This document shows, piece by piece, positions 5,427-6,925 of a DNA stretch of 6,925 nt. The DNA is from Synechococcus sp. PL34863bin_39 (GTDB lineage Bacteria > Cyanobacteriota > Cyanobacteriia > PCC-6307 > Cyanobiaceae): positions 1 to 6,925 of the forward strand of contig WTHL01000172.1 of assembly GCA_011523155.1 (NCBI GenBank). The letters run 5' to 3'. Within the stretch, counting starts at the first letter, position 1, and every line of letters starts with the position of its first letter. The notes beneath the pieces were generated by a model. The model was given only the letters and a program-made list of their open reading frames with translations. It did not search any database and was not told the DNA's origin. A program made the position numbers and the translations under genes.

Positions 5427-6521
5427 ATGGCCACCGCAGAGCAGGCGATCACAGCGTTGACATCGATTCTGGATGCCGGGACCGGACGCTCAGCCGTGGA
5501 TCTCGGCTGGATCGATCAGATCCGAGTGGCACCACCTCGGGCCGTCATCCGCCTCAACCTGCCCAACTTTGCCCAGGGTCAGCGCGAACGGATCGCCCAG
5601 GAAAGTCGCGCCTGCCTGCTCGAGCTGAACGGCATTGACGATGTTCAGATCGAACTCGGCAGTCCGGCATCGACCCAGAACGGTCAAGCCCAGGGAGGAA
5701 TCGGTCAGGCAGGTCATGGGCAGGTTGCCGAGCGGCAGGCCATCCCCGGTGTGCGCCACGTCATCGCCGTCAGCAGTGGCAAGGGGGGCGTCGGCAAGAG
5801 CACCGTGGCCGTGAATCTGGCCTGTGCACTGGCCAGCCAGGGCCTGCGGGTTGGCCTGCTGGATGCCGACATCTACGGGCCGAACGCACCGACCATGCTC
5901 GGAGTGGCAGACCGCACCCCTGAGGTGCAGGGAAGTGGCAGCGAGCAGCGCATGAGCCCGATTGAGAGCTGTGGCGTGGCCATGGTGTCCATGGGCCTGC
6001 TGATCGACGACGATCAACCGGTGATCTGGCGTGGCCCGATGCTGAACGGGATCATCCGTCAGTTTCTCTACCAGGTCACCTGGGGGGAACGGGATGTTCT
6101 TGTTGTCGACCTTCCACCAGGCACGGGCGATGCCCAGCTGTCACTGGCCCAAGCCGTTCCCATGGCTGGGGTCGTGATTGTGACGACCCCGCAGCAGGTC
6201 GCCCTTCAGGACGCAAGGCGGGGGCTGGCCATGTTCCGTCAGATGTCCATTCCCGTGTTCGGGGTGGTGGAAAACATGAGCGCCTTCGTTCCGCCGGATC
6301 AACCGGACAAGCGATACGCCATCTTCGGGGAAGGGGGCGGCCAGCGCCTGGCCGATGAATTCGGCACATCCCTGCTCGCCGAGGTCCCCCTCGAAATGCC
6401 GGTGACGGCAGGTGGAGACCAAGGCAAACCGATCGTGATCAGCCAACCCGACTCGCCCAGTGCCGCCAGCTTCCAGCAGCTGGCACGGGACGTGCATTCC
6501 CTTGTGACGTCGGCGACCTGA
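5427..6521 (+). CDS. mrp: Mrp/ApbC/NBP35-type Fe-S cluster carrier P-loop ATPase
   Basis: The product is 364 residues from ATG 5427. It is a cytoplasmic ParA/MinD-like ATPase that in bacteria carries and delivers Fe-S clusters. An N-terminal MIP18/DUF59 domain spans about residues 5-80, a Gly/Gln-rich linker about 82-105, and the ATPase domain from about 108 on. The deviant Walker A is GKGGVGKS (118-125). DADIYGPN is at 146-153, the Walker B/switch II segment VDLPPGTGD at 227-235, and VENMS at 281-285. The CxxC pair that bridges a cluster in E. coli-type Mrp, expected just after VENMS, is absent: the segment reads AFVPPDQPDKRYAIFGEGGG, and the only cysteines are C63, C132 and C182. I recall a similar replacement in other cyanobacterial Mrp proteins, so this looks like a lineage trait, not damage. 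Residues 318-340 close with the usual LAEVPLEMPV region. The RodA-family gene starts 2 bases after its stop. Confidence 0.93.
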   Translation: MATAEQAITALTSILDAGTGRSAVDLGWIDQIRVAPPRAVIRLNLPNFAQGQRERIAQESRACLLELNGIDDVQIELGSPASTQNGQAQGGIGQAGHGQVAERQAIPGVRHVIAVSSGKGGVGKSTVAVNLACALASQGLRVGLLDADIYGPNAPTMLGVADRTPEVQGSGSEQRMSPIESCGVAMVSMGLLIDDDQPVIWRGPMLNGIIRQFLYQVTWGERDVLVVDLPPGTGDAQLSLAQAVPMAGVVIVTTPQQVALQDARRGLAMFRQMSIPVFGVVENMSAFVPPDQPDKRYAIFGEGGGQRLADEFGTSLLAEVPLEMPVTAGGDQGKPIVISQPDSPSAASFQQLARDVHSLVTSAT

Positions 6522-6550
6522 CGATGCTGGGCCCCAGGCGACGTCGGCGA
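6506..6550 (+). repeat. 11-base direct repeat across the mrp/rodA junction
   Basis: GACGTCGGCGA occurs at 6506-6516, in the last codons of mrp, and again at 6540-6550, in the Arg-rich start of the RodA gene, 34 bases apart. It contains the palindrome GACGTC. In GC-rich coding DNA this may be chance. Confidence 0.55.
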
Positions 6551-6925
6551 AGTCTTCACACGCGTCCGGCCTCGCAGCGCGACCGCGACCAGGTGTTCGA
6601 GCTGATCCTCTGGGGCATCCCCCTGGCCATGATCGCCGTCGCCAGCGTGCTCATCTGGAGCACACAGCGTCAGGCCGATTACGCCGACTGGTTCCAGCAC
6701 CCGATCACGGCAGGGGTCGGCGTGGCCATCGCGCTGGTTCTCGCTCGGATTCGTCTTGACAGATTCAGACCTCTGCTGATCCCCATCTACATCACCACCG
6801 TGATCAGCCTGATTGCGGTTCGCCTGATCGGAACCTCAGCACTCGGAGCTCAGCGGTGGATCAGCATCGCCGGGGTGAACGTGCAGCCATCGGAATTCGC
6901 CAAGCTTTCAGCCATTCTTCTGCTC
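6524..6925 (+). CDS. rodA: RodA/FtsW family peptidoglycan polymerase (SEDS protein), 3' end outside the window
   Basis: This is an open frame from ATG 6524 that runs off the window with 134 codons and no stop. It has a basic, Arg-rich cytoplasmic start (LGPRRRRRS), then hydrophobic segments at about residues 27-45, 57-75 and 84-102. The diagnostic SEDS stretch GAQRWISIAG...QPSEFAKL (about 108-129) follows, matching the GxRRW...QPSE motif of RodA/FtsW. SEDS proteins are membrane glycosyltransferases that polymerise lipid II with a partner penicillin-binding protein; RodA serves elongation and FtsW serves division. I favour RodA from the short N terminus and the pattern I recall in picocyanobacteria, but FtsW cannot be excluded on a fragment. 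The start lies 2 bases after the mrp stop with no ribosome binding site, so translational coupling with mrp is likely. Confidence 0.85.
   Translation, partial: MLGPRRRRRSLHTRPASQRDRDQVFELILWGIPLAMIAVASVLIWSTQRQADYADWFQHPITAGVGVAIALVLARIRLDRFRPLLIPIYITTVISLIAVRLIGTSALGAQRWISIAGVNVQPSEFAKLSAILLL

Larger units (their letters stand above)
5331..5429. repeat. 9-base inverted repeat spanning the divergent hemF/mrp start codons
   Basis: CATGGAACC (5331-5339) is the exact reverse complement of GGTTCCATG (5421-5429), with 81 bases between the arms. Each arm contains the start codon of one divergent gene (ATG 5333 of hemF, ATG 5427 of mrp) plus the TTCC spacer and the end of its ribosome binding site. 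Read on their own strands, both genes begin with an AAGG or AAGGG element, then TTCC, then ATG. Confidence 0.7.

Noticed and set aside
1..6925. Mobile elements, CRISPR arrays, toxin-antitoxin pairs, defence genes, or HIP1 repeats
   Set aside because: I looked for repeat-spacer patterns, transposase-like frames and GCGATCGC by eye and saw none. All gene-sized frames are explained by the listed genes.

Overview
The window looks like chromosomal core DNA from a high-GC picocyanobacterium (marine Synechococcus / Cyanobium type). The evidence is the gene content: a cyanobacterial LpxB-related protein, a short RNase D without an HRDC domain, a CCB1-like cytochrome b6f assembly factor, aerobic HemF, and a Mrp ATPase with the cyanobacterial-style replacement of its CxxC region. 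G+C content is high by eye. I saw no HIP1 octamer (GCGATCGC), which is common in many other cyanobacteria. I found no mobile element, CRISPR array, prophage gene or clear sign of recent transfer.

Layout. Bases 1-52 hold the 5' part of a tRNA-Cys(GCA) gene on the minus strand, cut by the window edge. Divergent from it is a two-gene plus-strand unit: an LpxB-related glycosyltransferase-like protein (113-1345) and an 89-residue protein I do not recognise (1350-1619). A minus-strand RNase D gene (1646-2308) converges on that unit, with a palindrome at the junction. Divergent from rnd is a plus-strand operon: a PadR-type winged-helix regulator (2416-2814), a CCB1-like haem-attachment factor (2848-3405), and a secreted zinc-amidase-like protein (3411-4199). 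hemF (minus strand, 4200-5333) converges on this operon with no spacer between the stop codons. Divergent from hemF is a second plus-strand operon: the Fe-S cluster carrier ATPase mrp (5427-6521), followed after 2 bases by the start of a RodA/FtsW family gene (6524 to the window end).

How the genes fit together. Three neighbours deal with metal cofactors: HemF (haem/chlorophyll precursor), the CCB1-like protein (haem attachment to cytochrome b6) and Mrp (Fe-S delivery). Three deal with the cell envelope: the LpxB-related protein, the amidase-like protein and RodA. The grouping may reflect conserved picocyanobacterial gene order rather than one pathway. Every stretch without a gene is under about 110 bases. 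The most useful second looks are the divergent amidase-like protein, the PadR gene heading its operon, a strong hairpin just before the CCB1-like start codon, and matching start-site repeats at hemF and mrp. I see no clear case for a wholly new system here.
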